From: Chitinophaga sp.
GTDB lineage: Bacteria > Bacteroidota > Bacteroidia > Chitinophagales > Chitinophagaceae
Direction of reading: 5' to 3'
Length of the DNA stretch: 64,000 nucleotides
Assembly: GCF_019236475.1 (NCBI RefSeq)
Contig: NZ_JAFAIX010000014.1
Coordinates: forward strand, 124,001 to 188,000
The position numbers were made by a program, and so were the translations under genes. Under the pieces are notes generated by a model, which made no database searches, was not told the origin of the DNA, and saw only the letters and a list, made by a program, of their open reading frames with translations. This document shows, piece after piece, positions 63,034-64,000 of this stretch; the stretch's first letter is position 1; every line of letters begins with the position of its first letter.

Positions 63034-63388
63034 CGACAACCCAACGGCGAATAAAAATTCAGTTCAAACCCTGTCTGATAGCACGTTTTACAATTAGTCT
63101 ACAAATTTAATAGACTTTATTTTGGAAATCATGCGGGCTCCACCTATCTTTGGTATACCACCACGGATAAAGCCGCTGGAGTGCTGTTCTTACGGGATTT
63201 TTCCATATTCCGTATATCCTTTGCCGTTATCCGCAACAACTGTATTTTTGCTCCCCGCCAGCACGGAGGAGCCAGGAAACTAATGTCTAAAACGGTTACT
63301 ATGATATTCCTATTGGTGGCAATACTGCTTAGAAAATGGCGTCAGAAAGCAATCAGACGCAACTTTATATATACAAACCAGAAATAAC
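63034..63388. other. Intergenic region upstream of the YceI gene
   Basis: About 355 bp without a convincing gene; a 68-codon open frame at 63181-63387 has no family resemblance. It should hold the YceI promoter. Confidence 0.45.
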
Positions 63389-64000
63389 ATGCAAAAATTA
63401 GCATCCCTCGTATTTTTCGGTGGCGCCATCCTACTGATGTCCCATGCTGCACCTACATTTGCCAAAGACGGACACAAAAAAGCCACTACGCATACCGTTG
63501 CCAAAGCCGCTACCTTCCAAGTAGATGCGAAACAAAGTAAACTGAACTGGGTAGGTAAAAAAGTAACTGGCCAGCATAGCGGTACGATCAATATTGCTGC
63601 CGGCACACTGCTGCTGGAAAATAATGTACTGAAGAGCGGCAACTTCTCCCTGGATACCCGTAGCATCGCTGTTACAGACATTAAAGATGCCGATGGTAAT
63701 GCCAAACTGTTAGGCCACTTGAAAGCAGACGATTTCTTCTCTGTTGAAAAATATCCTTCTGCTGATTTCGTCATCACCAGCCTGAAATCCAATGGCAACG
63801 GCGCTTACGATATTACTGGCAATCTCACCATCAAAGGTATTACCAATCCTATCACCTTCCCTGCCAACGTAACGGTGAACGGTAATAAACTGGTGGCTAA
63901 AGCCAATATCACCGTGGATCGTACGAAGTACAATATTAAATACGGCTCTAAAAGCTTCTTCTCCGGCATCGGCGACAAAGCCATCTATGATGATTTTGAA
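63389..64000 (+). CDS. YceI-family periplasmic protein (partial, C-terminus outside window)
   Basis: 204 residues to the right edge, frame open. Signal peptide (M-Q-K-L-A-S-L-V-F-F-G-G, cleavage near T-F-A-K-D). YceI lipocalin-like beta-barrel: K-L-N-W-V-G-K-K-V-T-G-Q-H-S-G, H-L-K-A-D-D-F-F, Y-P-S-A-D-F, and G-N-L-T-I-K-G. Family members bind isoprenoid-type lipids in the periplasm. The start ATG at 63389 fits the leader. Confidence 0.93.
   Translation, partial: MQKLASLVFFGGAILLMSHAAPTFAKDGHKKATTHTVAKAATFQVDAKQSKLNWVGKKVTGQHSGTINIAAGTLLLENNVLKSGNFSLDTRSIAVTDIKDADGNAKLLGHLKADDFFSVEKYPSADFVITSLKSNGNGAYDITGNLTIKGITNPITFPANVTVNGNKLVAKANITVDRTKYNIKYGSKSFFSGIGDKAIYDDFE

Noticed and set aside
63181..63387. 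68-residue open frame before the YceI gene
   Set aside because: No recognisable family; composition not like a coding gene.
1..64000. CRISPR arrays
   Set aside because: No regularly spaced short repeats were seen on either strand.

Overview
The window reads as chromosome of a Bacteroidota species, most likely Chitinophagaceae and close to Chitinophaga. This is inferred from two SusC/SusD pairs, a hybrid two-component system, TAnnTTTG-type -7 promoter elements, a secreted Rhs protein with a DUF5977 partner, and the codon and protein style. I could not test the genus.

Layout. 1-7.9 kb: a SusD (cut by the window edge) and SusC pair, divergent from a one-protein hybrid regulator; three AGGGGTAA repeats lie between them. 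8.0-9.4 kb: a metallo-beta-lactamase/rhodanese sulfur enzyme. 9.5-15.3 kb: an AraC-type regulator divergent from four genes that together make a complete trans-4-hydroxy-L-proline catabolic route (epimerase, D-hydroxyproline oxidase, DapA-type deaminase, ketoglutarate-semialdehyde dehydrogenase). 15.3-18.2 kb: an S41 peptidase overlapping a LytS-type kinase and LytTR regulator. 18.5-25.1 kb: a BBE-type flavin oxidase and a second SusC/SusD pair. 25.3-33.0 kb: ABC-F protein with TetR regulator, a Kup potassium transporter, RRM and cold-shock RNA-binding proteins, an NmrA-like protein and an AraC regulator.

33.2-55.4 kb looks like an integrated mobile element. A 66-bp direct repeat (61/66 identical) occurs at 33184-33249 and at 55301-55366. 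The right copy ends inside the 3' end of a tRNA-Leu(CAG) gene, and a large serine recombinase gene runs straight into that tRNA. The element carries an Rhs/DUF5977 gene pair with a putative immunity gene, then an AT-rich island of possible defence genes: a PD-(D/E)XK nuclease-like protein with two tandem paralogous small partners, a HEPN-like protein, a RelA/SpoT-domain protein and gene remnants. It also holds a strongly structured intergenic region (50.2-50.5 kb), a soluble histidine kinase operon, an excisionase-like protein and the recombinase. Sequences like the element's left end also occur at 43.1 kb and 27.6 kb, suggesting repeated visits by related elements.

55.4-64 kb returns to housekeeping-type chromosome: secreted sulfatase, ABC exporter, DUF2314 and YdeI-like proteins, a B12-binding radical SAM protein, and a YceI-like protein cut by the right edge.

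The best candidates for something undescribed are the nuclease/paralogue cassette (43.3-45.4 kb), the structured element at 50.2-50.5 kb with mutually exclusive pairings, the recombinase whose C-terminus should change on integration, and the Rhs C-terminal domain with its adjacent membrane protein.
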